Positions 53,574 to 64,000 of a DNA stretch of 64,000 bases are shown piece by piece. The translations under genes were made by a program, and so were the position numbers. Each line of letters opens with the position of its first letter. Positions within the stretch are counted from its first letter, which is position 1. The DNA is from Isochrysis galbana (taxonomy: Eukaryota; Haptophyta; Isochrysidales; Isochrysidaceae). The DNA lies in NCBI GenBank assembly GCA_018136815.1, contig CM030941.1:1549582-1613581 (forward strand), in the 5' to 3' direction. Under the pieces are notes generated by a model. That model had not been told where the DNA came from. It saw only the letters and a program-made list of their open reading frames with translations, and searched no databases.

Positions 53574-54130
53574 GAGGGAGAGAGAGAGAGAGAGGGAGGG
53601 GTGTGGAGAGAGAGCGAGCGAGAGAAAGAGAGAGCGCACGCGCCCGAGGGAGAGACAGAACGTGAGGAGAGACAGAGTCAGAAGGAGGGAGGGAGGGAGG
53701 GAGGGAGAGCGAGCGAGCGAAAGCGAGCGAGCGAGCGAGACAGAGAGCGAGCGAGTAAGAAAGAGTGAGGGAGTGAGAGCGAGGGGGGATGGGGGGGGGG
53801 GGGGAGAGAGGGGGGGGAGGGAGGGAGAGCGAGCGAGAGAGGGGAAAGCGAGAGAGGGGAAAGCGAGAGAGGGGAGAGCGAGCGCGGGAGCAAGAGCGCA
53901 GGAGCGAGACCAAGAGAGCGAGGGAGCGAGGCAGCGAGAGAGAGGCAGCGAGAGAGAGGGAGGTGGGGGGAGCGAGAGGGAGAGCGGGGGAGAGCGAAGG
54001 AGCGCGAAGGAGAGAGCGAGAGCGAGGGGGAGAGAGCGAGAGAGGGGGGGAGCGAGAGAGGGAGAAGGGAGAGTGAGAGCGAGGGGGGGAGAGAGAGCGC
54101 GCGCACCCGACCGAGCGCCCTCGCCCGGCA
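53573..54130 (+). repeat. GA/GAGC-rich low-complexity tract
   Basis: About 560 bp of GA, GGGA and GAGC repeats with a poly-G run at 53787. It begins exactly at the end of copia homology. Frames through it are compositional. Confidence 0.9.
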
Positions 54131-55560
54131 AGAATTCGTTAGAGAGCCCCCCCCCCCCGGTACTGTTTTTGGGACTGTTTTTGTCTGTTTTTCTATGAAG
54201 GCCAAAAACAGACTGTTTTTACTGTTTTTGGACCCCCCCCCACTGTTTTTCCCATCTAGGGAGGGGATGAAGATAAGGCCGTGATAACCAATCAGTCATC
54301 AGATCCAGATCTGCAGGTACCACTACGACACGTGATTCACCACAGCACTCTGAGTTATTTTGGCACACCACTGACATTGCTAGTAGTTTTGTCATGTTTG
54401 TTGAGTCGGGGGAAGTTCAAAGTTGAATGCTCGTTTTACTGATTTATGTGCATGCGAATATTACTAGTAGTATTAGTTTGACCGCGAAATTGGCATATGT
54501 GGGCTGCTGCCGCGCGGCGCCGGCGATCCTTTCCCCCTCACTCTTCTCCCCTCTCTCTCCCCTCTTCCAATCTCTCCCCCCACCCCCTCCCTCTCCCTCT
54601 CCCTCTCCCTCTCCCTCTCTCTCTCTCCCTCCCTCTCTTGTTCTCCCTCTCCCTCTCCCTCTCCCTCTCCCTCTCCTTCTCTCTCGCTCCTTTTCTCTCT
54701 CCCTCTCTCCGCCGCTTTTTCCTTTTCTTCAGACTCGCTCTGCGGTCTGAGCGCTGATTCAATCAAAACACTATGTAGTCCGAGGAGGGGGGGCGGGTAG
54801 GAATACATGAATAAATGGGTAGGAGTACTTTATTTAGCGATATATTACTTTCCTCGTCTTCTTCACCTCGCCTCTAGATTATGATACTACTACTAGATCT
54901 CTCTCTCACGAGAGCTCGCTTCCCCTTCAATTTGACCCTCACAGGCACATAAGAAGAGAGATTAAGAGAGTAAGTATGCCATAAACCTGCTTCCCCCCAT
55001 AAAGTATAGTTCCCCCTGCTCCCTCTCTTTTCTCTCCTCTTGCTGCTTATTATGCTATCGTCCCAGCCCCCACCGCCCGCACGACCAACATGAAAAAATC
55101 CAGCGATCTTCCTTTCTTCTCTCTCCTTGTTCTCCTTTTCTTTTCTCCTCCATTGAACACACCGTCCTTTCATCTGCATCTCCTCACACCAGCCTGCAGC
55201 TCTCTCGCCTTCCCTCTTCTCTCCCTCCCTCGCGCTCTCCCAACCACCACCCCCTCTCTTCGTCCCCCCTTTGTCCACCCATCGTTCGTTCCCAGCCGGG
55301 CCACAACCTCCAATGTGAGAGAATGCTCCATCCACTCCCGTCCCTCATGCCCAGCCCCACCGCCCGCCGCGCTCCCCTCTCCCCCCCCACCCCCTAGCCC
55401 CTCCCCCTCCCCCCTCCCTGCTTCCCGCTTCCCCCCTCCCCTTCCCCCCTCCAACCTCCCCACCCCTCCCCGCCCACCCCCTCCACCGCCCACGCCGCTG
55501 CCACCTCCCCTCACGCAGAAGTGGCCCACGTTACTGCCTCCCCTCACGCAGGAGTGACCC
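54131..55560. other. Intergenic, CT-rich
   Basis: 54158-54250 is a copy of the GGCCAAAAACAG/GTTTTT repeat. 54585-54710 is a (CTCCCT)n tract. 55090-55550 is C/T-rich with Pro/Ser frames that look compositional. A CACGCAG at 55545-55551 may be a splice acceptor for the WD40 gene. Confidence 0.5.
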
Positions 55561-55666
55561 TTTCTCGCCAGCTTCTGCTGACGGAGACGCCTACTCCTCG
55601 CGACTCAACCGCGCAAGGGCTGCGAATTCTGCTCGCAGAGGAGGAGCGGAGCCGAAGATCGAGGCG

Positions 55667-58476
55667 GTGGCGGTGGCGGAAGCAGTAGACGGTCCAATCG
55701 ACGCACCCACCGCCCTCCTCGCCGCCGCCGAACGTCATGTTGGCGCGCGATGGGCTTATTCGTCCGCGCAGCAGCGACTTGCAGTAGTCGACGCAAAGCA
55801 GCTCCTCATGATCATCGACAAGCACGGGCGGCTTGAGTACAAGGTGCAGCTGCCGATCGAGGGTCTCACCATCTTCATTGGCTGGGAGCCCGGTGGCTCT
55901 GTCCTCGCCGCTGTGCAGAAGCTCGGTGGCGCATTCCTGTGGTTCCCTGCAAAGCCTGAGAACGTTCAGCAATGGGAGGGGATGCAGTTCTCTACCAAGG
56001 TGCTTGCCGGCTCGCTGCTCAAGCGCAACTCGCACTTCGACACATGCTTCGCCTCGTGGTCATCGGCGGGCAAGCTCGTCCTCGGTGAGCCGCGCGCGCT
56101 CCGGTGGCGTGCAGATCGGCCAGTTGCGCTCGATGCTCACGCCCACCCTACTCGCTTCCATCCCAGGGCTAACAGATGGCAACTTTGCGGTGTGGGACTT
56201 GGCGTCAAACCAGACCTTCATGTCGCGCAAGCACTTCGCAGGCAAGCATAAGGGCGGGATCACGTGCGGCGACTGGGGCCCCGAGGGGGATACCTTGGCA
56301 CTTGGCTCGGCAAACCAGCTCAAGATTTCCCAGCCGCTACACAATGCCGCCTGGGACCAAACCGCCACCAAGCTGTATTTACCAACCAATGCCGACACAA
56401 CAGGCGGGTTCCAGCAGCTAATCTTCTCGCAGAGCGGCTTGATGCTCGCCGCCTTCGCCGGATCATCTGTCTTCAGGCATTTGTGCCTCTATGCGGTGGT
56501 AGACCTCGGGAAGCGCGGGCTCGAGCTTGTGCCTGTCGGCGAGATGCACCCGTCACCGAGCGTAGGGTCCTTGCAGTCTGCCATCTGGCTAGAAGGCGAT
56601 GTAATGCTCGTCATCACATCCAACGGTCTCGTGCGGTTCATGCTCTGGGATAGGCATGAATGCGCGATGGTCGAGGAGCAGTTCAGCGCAACCGAGTCCG
56701 GCGTCGTCGGCGCGGTCCGGCTACCATCTGGCCACATCGCAATCGCCCGGGGCGCCAAGGTGATACTGTGGGACCCCGTGACGCGGCAGGCTGCGGCGGT
56801 AGTCGACCTGCCGCCGTTGCCGCGCACAGTCCGGCTGATCGCCCTCGAGGCGGCTGCGTCCGTGGCGTCGCGCCAGTCTGACGGCGCGGTCATTGTCGGC
56901 CGCTCTGATGGTGAGATCACGAGAGTACCCTTGCCGCACCTGGCGGCAGTGGACATTGCGCTCGTGAGAGTGAACCGCTCCGGTGGCTATGGCGCGGCCG
57001 TCGCTGAGTTATCATCTGGCAAGCCACTCGAGATCGGCACACCCACGGAGCTCCTTCGCGTGAATCCCGATGAGGGCGCCATGCACACGCGGCTCGAGCC
57101 TCTGCGGCACGCCTGGTCGCCCGAGACACAGCAACTTGCCTTCATCAACTCCAACACAGAGCTCTACATCTTCTCTACCGAGACCGGCAAGTGCATGTTG
57201 CGAAACCCTCTTCCCCAAGCCCCATGCACATTCCTCCGCTGGGATCCTGGCACCGGCAAGACGCTTGCTCTGACGCTGAGGGGTCACGGCGTGGGCATCT
57301 GGAGCGTGGAGTCGGGCGCCGACGTCAAGATGTGGACAGGCATGCAGGCGACCGACTCACTCATGCGCCTTAGCGCCGATTCCAAGTCGTTCGATCCCAC
57401 GTCGGCGTGTTGGTCGCGGGCCGGCCAGCTCGCGATCGGCATGAGTGACGGCTCGTTCGCCGTTTGGGATTCGGTCTCGAGCCAGGTCTCAACGCCCAGC
57501 CGCTCGGGCAAGCACAAGGCTGGGATCACCGCTGGCGACTGGATCGACTCGCTGTTCGCTCCTGCGCTCGCCCTCGCGTCGAGGGACACCATCAAGATCT
57601 CCAAGGGCTTCGAGACAGCCGAATGGGGCGCCACGGCTATCAAACTCAAGCTGGGGCGCGCCTCGAGCCGCAACAGCCTGGGCGGCGACGGCGTCACGTC
57701 GCCCCTCAGCAAGCTAGGGTCGTCATCCTCCTCGCTCATCCTCCGCAAGGCGCGCACAGACCCCGAAGGCCTCGAGTTCATCGACCTGAAGTTCTCATCA
57801 GGGGGGAAATACCTAGCGGTGCTCGCCTACCCAGCGCACTCACCGCACGCTAAACAGGTAATTCACGCGCCACGGCTCCCTCTAGACCCGCCGGGGGCAG
57901 AGCCATGGACGCACCCCCGTCGCCACCTGTTCGCATGCCACGTAGTATGTGCATGAATGCGCGAGCAAGTGCGCCACGCTGTCGAAACCTCTCACTTGTC
58001 CGCAGATTGTGGTGTACGAGGTCCAGGACTCGCGCGAGACCTTGGTTGCAGTTCGTGAGTATGTCGGAAACTCGGAGGATGATCGCCCCTTTGCTATGGG
58101 CTGGGTAGGAGGAGACCATTCGCTTATGACCTTCTCGCAGGGGATGGACACCGGGTGTGTGCGGGCAATCATTCCTACCGGCAGCGGCTCGAGCAGCGAG
58201 CCCTCCTGGCCGGCCGACGGAGAGCCGTCCCCAGGCCGCATGTCGACAGGAGCGTGCACCGCGACGGGGCTCGTGGCGGCCCTCTTCGACACGGCAGGTG
58301 GCGGGCTCGCTGTCCTGTTCGATGCGAAATTGCAGGTGCTGTCTCGCATCACCCTTCCCGGCGTGCCTCAAAGCATGTCGTTGCACGCTCCGCCAATCGG
58401 AGGCGCCGGCGTCGGTAGCTGCCACACCATGAGCGTCAGCTTTGAGGCAGGCGGAGTGCAGGTGTGGAAACTTTGA
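55667..58476 (+). CDS. WD40 double beta-propeller protein, IFT144/WDR19-like
   Basis: Exons are 55667-56084, 56167-57857 and 58006-58476 (about 859 residues). Introns are 82 and 148 nt (GTGAGC..CCCAG, GTAATT..CGCAG), frame-preserving. The order RWAYSSAQQRLAVVDAKQLL, IIDKHGRLEYKVQLP, WSSAGKLVLGLTDGNFAVWD and GKHKGGITCGDWGPEGDTLA follows the N-terminal propeller of IFT144/WDR19, where GKHT.RITCG occurs. A second propeller repeats the same motif (IGMSDGSFAVWDSV, GKHKAGITAGDW). There is no in-frame ATG before 55809 and the frame is open upstream, so a 5' exon is missing; 55667 is a GTG. The protein stops after VQVWKL, without the TPR half of IFT144. It may therefore be a separate ciliary or scaffold protein. 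The family name is an inference. Confidence 0.7.
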
Positions 58477-58744
58477 CACGTCGAACCAAATTCGGATTTT
58501 GCAGCCCGAGATCTACGTATCGTCTATGTTGTGCTTTGTGGGCGGCCGCAAGTGCTACCGTGCTCCGTGGAGCCTTGCGGTCGTCAGTGCTATTAGCTAG
58601 AGGAGAGTGTGCCCATCATCCACCATGGCTATTGAAAGGCATCGTGTATCGTCCCATAAGCATAACCAAGAGGATGGTTGTGGCGGATGATGACGGTCGA
58701 ATTTAAAATGGGGGTCTCGAGCGTTCGGGGGCGGCCCTCGAGCG
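58477..58744. other. Intergenic
   Basis: 3' side of the WD40 gene; no further feature seen. Confidence 0.4.
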
Positions 58745-59335
58745 AGCATTTGAGCAAAAAACTTCTTAATAATCTCACCGCGCGCGCGACCCTGCACAGC
58801 ATCTATGCAGCCACGCCCGCTTCCCTTATCCCCCCTCCACCTGCCTTGCGGCTCGTCCCCTCGTGCTCTACCTAGGGGCTGGGTGCAGTAGGTTTTTAGT
58901 GGGAGGGCCGGTGTGTACCGATTCCCGATGGCCTGTCTCACTCCTTCCTCTCGCGCCATCGGGCTATCGGCTGTTGCGTGTTTCCTCTCTGTGTTGGGTG
59001 TCGGGCGTCTGCGGTTTAGTATGTCCGTGGGCATCCGTCCGGTGGGGAGCGGTTCGCGGCGGGGGTTCGCGCGATCAGCCAAGTCGTTCCACCATGTTGA
59101 GCGCTTGTGCTATTAATTAGAGATAGATTCGTGTTCATGACCATGACTAGGGCTCCTTTGTCGTTGGTCGTAAAGATAGGGGCCCTGAGTTCTCGTGGGG
59201 ACTTGATCTTGATCTTCGGTTTCCTACCTTGGGAAGCCTTGCTCGTACGTGCGGTCGAGATTCCGTTCGGGGGTTCAAGGCCTCTGACGAGGACCGTGAA
59301 CCTGCTCAGAGTTCTTTCGATGACCGGCACATGAT
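58745..59335 (-). mobile_element. Non-LTR-like element, 3' fragment
   Basis: The minus frame 59330-59016 encodes SRFTVLVRGLEPPNGISTAR then KASQGRKPKIKIKSPRELRA and PIFTTNDKG, matching the last part of the protein at 19279-19944. Downstream is the 3' end GGTGAGATTATTAAGAAGTT with a T tract, ending near 58750. Confidence 0.7.
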
Positions 59336-59344
59336 GAAAGGTAT

Positions 59345-59675
59345 AAAATAATTAATGTTAATGTTATATCCTAGCCAACCCCACTAGCTAATTGGACACA
59401 ACTTTTCCGTCCCGGAATCTCGCCATGCCTGACGAGCCAGGTGTCCGAGTGCTACCGGGGGGAGGGGGCGCTGCCCCCTCCCCTCGATATTTGTCCGCTC
59501 CCTCCAGTGCACGCACTGACCCTGCGCACCCCAGCACGCCCTCTCACTCATCACTCATCAATCTGGCCCAGACCCTTCGGGGGCGCGGGCCGCGAGCTGC
59601 ACTCCCACGCCAGCGGGGAGGGAGGGAGCGGCGGCGCGCTCCATGGCAACTGACTATAAAGTTAAGTTAGTTGGC
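59345..59675 (-). mobile_element. Short hairpin-headed retroposon, internally deleted
   Basis: The 3' end (GGATATAACATTAA on the minus strand) and the first 200 bp match the 866-bp family. The 5' side has ORF1-head sequence GCGCTCCATGGCAAC and a hairpin variant at 59650-59674. Only about 330 bp separate the two ends, so most of the interior is gone. Confidence 0.65.
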
Positions 59676-60056
59676 TCAAGGTCGAGGAGAGTATCCCAGG
59701 TGGCGCAGGCTACTCGAGTCGCAGTCATTTATTTCTCGAGGACCGCTCACGGCGCGAGCTGGTAAGTAAGGGCCGTTCTTCTTGGTTGACGAGAGTCTCC
59801 CCCCCCCCCCCCCCCCCCGGTGCTTTATCCTGGTGAGTCGCCCGACGTAGGTCGGTTCGGCGCCTCACTGGGTTTTCCCTCATTTTAAGTTGTGGGGAGC
59901 TAGAATGGGAGCCGGGGGTCTGCGAGGGAGGAGATTTGGAGGGGTGCATAGGTGTATGTATCCGTGGCAATAGCACGCGTCAAGGTGTACGGGCAGGTGC
60001 GCTGAGGGCTGTCGTCTTAGTACCGGGCTAGTGAGAGTAATGGTACTAATGCTCAG
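59675..60056 (+). repeat. Dispersed repeat, about 370 bp, copy 2
   Basis: CTCAAGGTCGAGGAGAGTAT to GGTACTAATGCTCAG, partner of 20521-20886. Contains a long poly-C run at 59800-59818. Confidence 0.75.
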
Positions 60057-60059
60057 TCA

Positions 60060-60545
60060 TATGATTCTTATTATCTTCCCTCTATCTCCTCTCTTCCCTG
60101 CGGCGCGGGCCCATGGCGCGCGCCTGCGACCCATCTTCAGGTCCCCTGGCCCTGGTGGCCTGCAGGGGTCTGGGAGCTCAGCGTAGGGGCAGGTGAGGCG
60201 GTGAGGCTTGGGCATGGCCCTGGCCCCTCCTGCCTCTCTCCCCCTCGTTGGCTCTCCGCGCCCCTGCAAGTCGAATGGAGCTAGCTGGGGGGTCATGGCC
60301 GGGGGGGTCCAGGTGTCCAGGTGAGAAGGGGTTGGTCCGAGCGATGGCGGGCTGACTATCGAGGGCCAGGGCGTGCGATCTGGGCGTGCCTGCCTGCAAG
60401 GGAGGGTCTGGGTAAGTGGTGTGTGTTGGGCGTGCATGCCATGAGGCATGTCAGGAGGGTGGGTGGTTCCTCCCCAATAGCGGGGGAGGAGTGGAGAGAG
60501 GGGTGCTCGTGCCCTCCCATGAGTGAACCAAGAATAAACTTAGTT
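60060..60545 (-). mobile_element. Hairpin-headed retroposon, 5' part
   Basis: The hairpin AACCAAGAATAAACTTAGTT (60526-60545) heads a minus-oriented copy. Its body matches 45256 down to about 44830 (GGGCACGAGC, GGAGGAACCACCC, GGCATGCACGCC, CCCTGCGGCGCGGGCCCATG). It is truncated near 60085. Confidence 0.65.
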
Positions 60546-60827
60546 GGCAGCCGTACGCTCGGGGCGGCGTGCGGCGTGCCCGGTGGATTTTCAAAGCTAA
60601 TGTAGTAGAATCTAGGTGTTGCTGAAACAAGAAGCCGCGGCCAAGCATGCACACGTCATACACGACGACATCAAATCACACACTACGAGTATCATAAGTG
60701 AGGCAGCTGGCGAGCATGAAGCCCAAAATCAATAGCAGCTGTTCGAGATGGGTACGAGGGCGACGTTGCGCACGTGAATGCCGGAAGATGTGGGCCCGGG
60801 ACGCCACAACCGCGATGCTAAACCCGC
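60546..60827. other. Downstream of GTF3C3
   Basis: No gene seen; this is the 3' side of GTF3C3. Confidence 0.4.
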
Positions 60828-63800
60828 CTATACCCGCATGTAGGTGCGCACAATCTGCGAGGCGAGCTTGCTGTTGCCGTGCGAGTTGCAGAGACACGCC
60901 AGGTTGTGCGCGGCCTCCAGAGTCAAGTCCTTCCCGACGACATTGGATGCGCTGCTCGCCGTGTCGCCACGGGCCGCATGGGAGTCGCGCTCCACGCGGA
61001 GAAGGACTTCAATGTACAGAGGCACAGCCAAATGCGTCATGCCGACGTGGTGATAAGCTCGTCCCAAGTTGAAGGCCACCTCTTGAGCATATTCGGGGCC
61101 CCGGCGCCTCGCATACTCTTGCATCCACGAGAGACCAACGAGAGCAGAGTGGCCGCGATGCTGGTTCTTGCGCGACATGATGATCTGCAGGTTGCACATC
61201 GCGATGCAGAGCGGCAGCAATGGCTCCTGTGGTGCGTTGGAAGGCCGGGCAAGTCACGAGCCGCGGGTCGCTTGCCACAAAGCTAACGGCGCACGCCGAT
61301 GAAACCGACGGCCGTGGGGTGGTGAGTGCACCTGTGGGAATCGCTCCTGCAAATATGCGTACTCAGCCATGGCCATGAGGAAGGATCGCGAGAGCAAGCA
61401 GCGATGCGCTGTCGCCAGCGTCAGCTGTGCTGACTCAGGATTGCGCATGAGGAGGCGGAGCGTCCACCGCTCATCCGGACGGTTGAAGCGCGCGCGGGAG
61501 GAGACGAAGTGGAAGAGGGTCCACAGCGAGGGGTTCTGAGGCGAGTTGACGCAGAGCTGGTGGACGTGATTGTAGGCATGGTGCGGTTGGCCTATTGCAC
61601 ACGCGAGCTTGGCGAGGAGCACGCGGAGTGAGCTTAGACGTCGCGGGTCGAGCTGAAAGTATGGCTGCGCTTGCTTGCAGGGGAGGAGGAAGATGGCCGT
61701 CGCCTCATCGAGCTGCACGGGTTCAGAGGGGAGGCGACGAGTGTCAAGTGCTCAGCAAAATAAGGGGGCAGGCGCGTGGACCTCGGGAGCAAGAGGGCCG
61801 CCGTTGCTCACCTGCATGTAAGCATCCGCCGGTCCGCGCACGGCCCACAACGAGTGCGCAAGCCGCATGGTCATCGCTGTCCAAAGCTCTTCCGACCCAA
61901 GCACGTGGGTGGATCGCGTATCTATTTCCTCGTCTAGCTGGCGGGCTGCTAGCACTCCGGCAGCGGCTGCCGCCGCGACGTGTGGAGACGCACCAGGAGG
62001 GACAGAGCCATCTAGCCGCCTCACAACGTCGGCTGGAGCCTCTTGAGCCTGCTCACGACCAGTCGTCGTAGTCATGGTTAGGGCGGTCGTGCAGCCGTCG
62101 CCGTCGCCGTCGCCGGCGATGTCATCGCTATCACAGTCGTCGCCCACTGGCACAAGCTCACCTCCTGCCGAAAGCTTAAGCCGTTTCCTTCCACGCCTCT
62201 CCTCCGCGTCGCCCACCGTAGCGCGCCTCCTCCGCGTGGATCTTGGCTCAAGAAGACGCGCGCACGCCTCCTGTAGCGGCTGCAGCAGTGCGATGGCCTC
62301 TTCGTGACGACCGAGGTCCGAGAAAGCGCACCCGCGTAGAGCAATAAGCCGTACATCCTTGGCACACCCGGGCGAGTGCCCGCTGTCCAGGCTTGGGATC
62401 AAGATGACCCGCCCCTCCGCCCCTCCAGCCGCCTCTCCGTCGCCAGACCCGCTCGCCCAAGAAGAACCCGTGGCCGTTTGGGTATCAATGCAGCCATGAG
62501 CGAGCATCAGGTCAATCACTTGGGACGGCTTACCTTGACGCAGGTGGAGTGTGCATGCTGCAAGAAGCGCATCTACCGTGTTCTCCTTGCCGGCCAATGC
62601 TTGCGAGAATGCCGTGACTGCTTCGGCATCGCGGCGGAGCGCGTCGAGGCACTCGCCACGGCGAAGGTGAACGGCAGAACCATAGCGCGCGGAACCAAGC
62701 AGGCGATCATAGATGAGGAGCGCACGGTGGTGCAGGGACAGTGCGGAAAAGACCTTGGCGACTTCGTAGAGCAAGAAGTCAACCTTGTCGAGAGGACCTC
62801 CCTGTGAAAGGCTTGCCCCCGGCGCCTCCTCTACCGGGGCAGCTTCGGCTTTGTACTCGACGCCGTCATCACCGCCGTCGTGACTGCCCGCCGCCTCACT
62901 ATGTGATGTTTCCAAAGGCTCCAATATCGGTCGCCACACTGATTCCGCCTGAGCCACATTGCCTAAGTAGGCATGGCAGACGCCCTCCTTGACGCAAATC
63001 TCGATAGGCAGATCCACCCAGCCGACGGCACGAAGAGAAGCCACGCGAGCTACGCCCTCCGCATACGAGCCCCTCTCAATGAGCAGCTCGAGCAACATGT
63101 TGGTCAGGTGGAGTGCACACTCAAAGGTGTCCAGATGGTGCGCCCCCCTCGCTCTTCCTTCAGCCGTCCTTTGACTGTCTGCGTGCCCCGAGCTTTCATG
63201 CGCGGACGTAGCTGACGACGACGCTACGATAGGTGCTCCATGTGTGGTTGGGGCCGTGCCAGGATTGGCATCAGTAGGCGGCTCTGGACTGCGGTTGGAA
63301 GGCTGCTCTTGTGCCAGAAGAGAGCCCAGCACATGTGAGAGCATCTCAATCGCATGCTCTCGCTCCCCGAGTTGCAGGTAACACTGCGCCAGGTAGTGCA
63401 CCACCTGGACGTCACGCGGCCGCTGGGGCAGTATTGACGCTAGGACAGCCGCTGCCTTGCGATGTTGGCCCAGCTGCACGTGCAGTCGCCCCTGCTCCCA
63501 CATCGCATCAATGTCATCCGGAACGAGCGAGAGTATCTTGCTGAGGCAGAAGAGCGTCTGCTCGTTCTCACCCACCTCGGCCGCCAGGCTGGCGAGTCGT
63601 CTCCAGTGCGAGGCATCACGCTTTGACAGGTTGGCCGCCATCAGGTAGAGCTGCAGCGCTTTCTTCTTTTGCCGCTCCTGCTCGTAGATCACGCCGAGCG
63701 TCTCATATGGGTGGGGCAGCCGTGGGCAGAGTCGCACGACCTCGAGCAGCAGCGAGACGGCGTTCTGGAAGTCTCCCATAGCGTAGAGCATGTTGGCCTC

Positions 63801-63842
63801 GCCGAGCTGGCGCGTAACGTGTAGAGGCACCGCAACCGACAT
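60828..63842 (-). CDS. GTF3C3: Transcription factor IIIC subunit 3 (TFIIIC102/Tfc4-like TPR protein)
   Basis: Exons are 63842-61812, 61712-61332 and 61226-60828 (936 residues). Introns are 99 and 105 nt, GT-AG, frame-preserving; the second rejoins YLQERFPQEPLLPLCIAMCN. TPR arrays open the protein: LGEANMLYAMGDFQNAVSLL, ETLGVIYEQERQKKKALQLY, WRRLASLAAEVGENEQTLFC. They continue after a Ser/Ala-rich insert with EVAKVFSALSLHHRALLIYD and LRRGECLDALRRDAEAVTAF. The C-terminal half keeps HRCLLSRSFLMAMAEYAYLQ, VAFNLGRAYHHVGMTHLAVP and AAHNLACLCNSHGNSKLASQ. It bridges TFIIIC to TFIIIB for RNA polymerase III transcription of tRNA genes. A basic and acidic linker (RRRRATVGDAEERRGRKRLK) interrupts the TPRs. 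ATG 63842-63840 fits the first TPR. Confidence 0.9.
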
Positions 63843-64000
63843 ATGCGCGCGCGCGCGCCGGAGCTGTGCCGGGAGGGGGGGGGATGGGGAGCAGGAGCAG
63901 GAGGCGAGGATGGGAGGGAAAGAGGGGGAAGGAAGGGGAGGGGGGAAGGGAGCGTCGGAGCGCGCGCTGAACGAGACGGATGGAGCGTCGTTGTGAAGTG
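63843..64000. other. GTF3C3 upstream region
   Basis: (GC)n at 63844-63856 and G-rich sequence up to the window edge. It holds the GTF3C3 promoter side; no motif recognised. Confidence 0.4.

Noticed and set aside
54874-55335. 153-residue minus-strand frame
   Set aside because: Gly/Glu/Arg-rich product of CT-rich sequence; no domain and no family.

Overview
The window is nuclear DNA of a eukaryote, most likely a GC-rich unicellular alga or related protist. I cannot place it more precisely; a haptophyte or green alga would fit. Evidence: host genes carry a few short GT-AG introns (74-194 nt), adenosylhomocysteinase carries the roughly 40-residue insert common in plants and protists, RNase P is the protein-only type, and intergenic DNA is full of retroposons, GA/CT microsatellites and homopolymer G/C tracts. 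WDR92, tubulin-tyrosine ligase and an IFT144-like WD40 protein suggest a flagellated cell.

Host genes from left to right: WDR92 (2027-3100, -), TTL (6399-7787, -), a glyoxalase-II-type hydrolase (14554-15830, -, 2 exons), an unrecognised gene split by a retroposon (18743-21462, -), DHODH (22086-23469, -, 2 exons), a RAD54B-type SNF2 ATPase (25981-28872, +), AHCY (29272-30884, -, 2 exons), NSUN2 (34474-37230, +, 4 exons), KLHDC4 (41406-43454, +, 3 exons), PRORP (48006-49943, +), an IFT144-like WD40 protein (55667-58476, +, 3 exons) and GTF3C3 (60828-63842, -, 3 exons). Splice sites were read from the sequence; in every multi-exon gene the joined exons keep frame and restore family motifs at the junctions. 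These are unlinked housekeeping or ciliary functions, not a pathway cluster.

Mobile DNA fills most of the rest. (1) A degenerate Ty1/copia element (8560-10800) has its integrase interrupted by a repeat; other copia pieces lie at 51835-53573. (2) A decayed retroelement-like ORF (11797-12946) ends in a phage-type DNA methyltransferase-like domain. (3) A non-LTR-like family has a 5' terminal hairpin (consensus AACTAAGTTTATACTTAGTT), a Pro-rich ORF1 head and a zinc-finger C-terminal domain of LINE type. Most copies lack the middle. (4) Non-coding retroposons of about 870 bp carry the same hairpin and an ATT-rich 3' tail; two have clear 14-16 bp target duplications. (5) DNA transposon remains include hAT (4989-5189, 24249-25214), a hAT-type MITE with perfect 18-bp TIRs and an 8-bp target duplication (45322-45713), PIF/Harbinger (33255-34421) and piggyBac (39735-40717).

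The most unusual observations are the hairpin-headed retroposons that keep both ends, one of which contains an LRR-coding segment inside its target duplications (46114-47695); a 2.1-kb retroposon insertion with a 40-bp duplication that splits a host gene; and the methyltransferase-like domain in a retroelement context.
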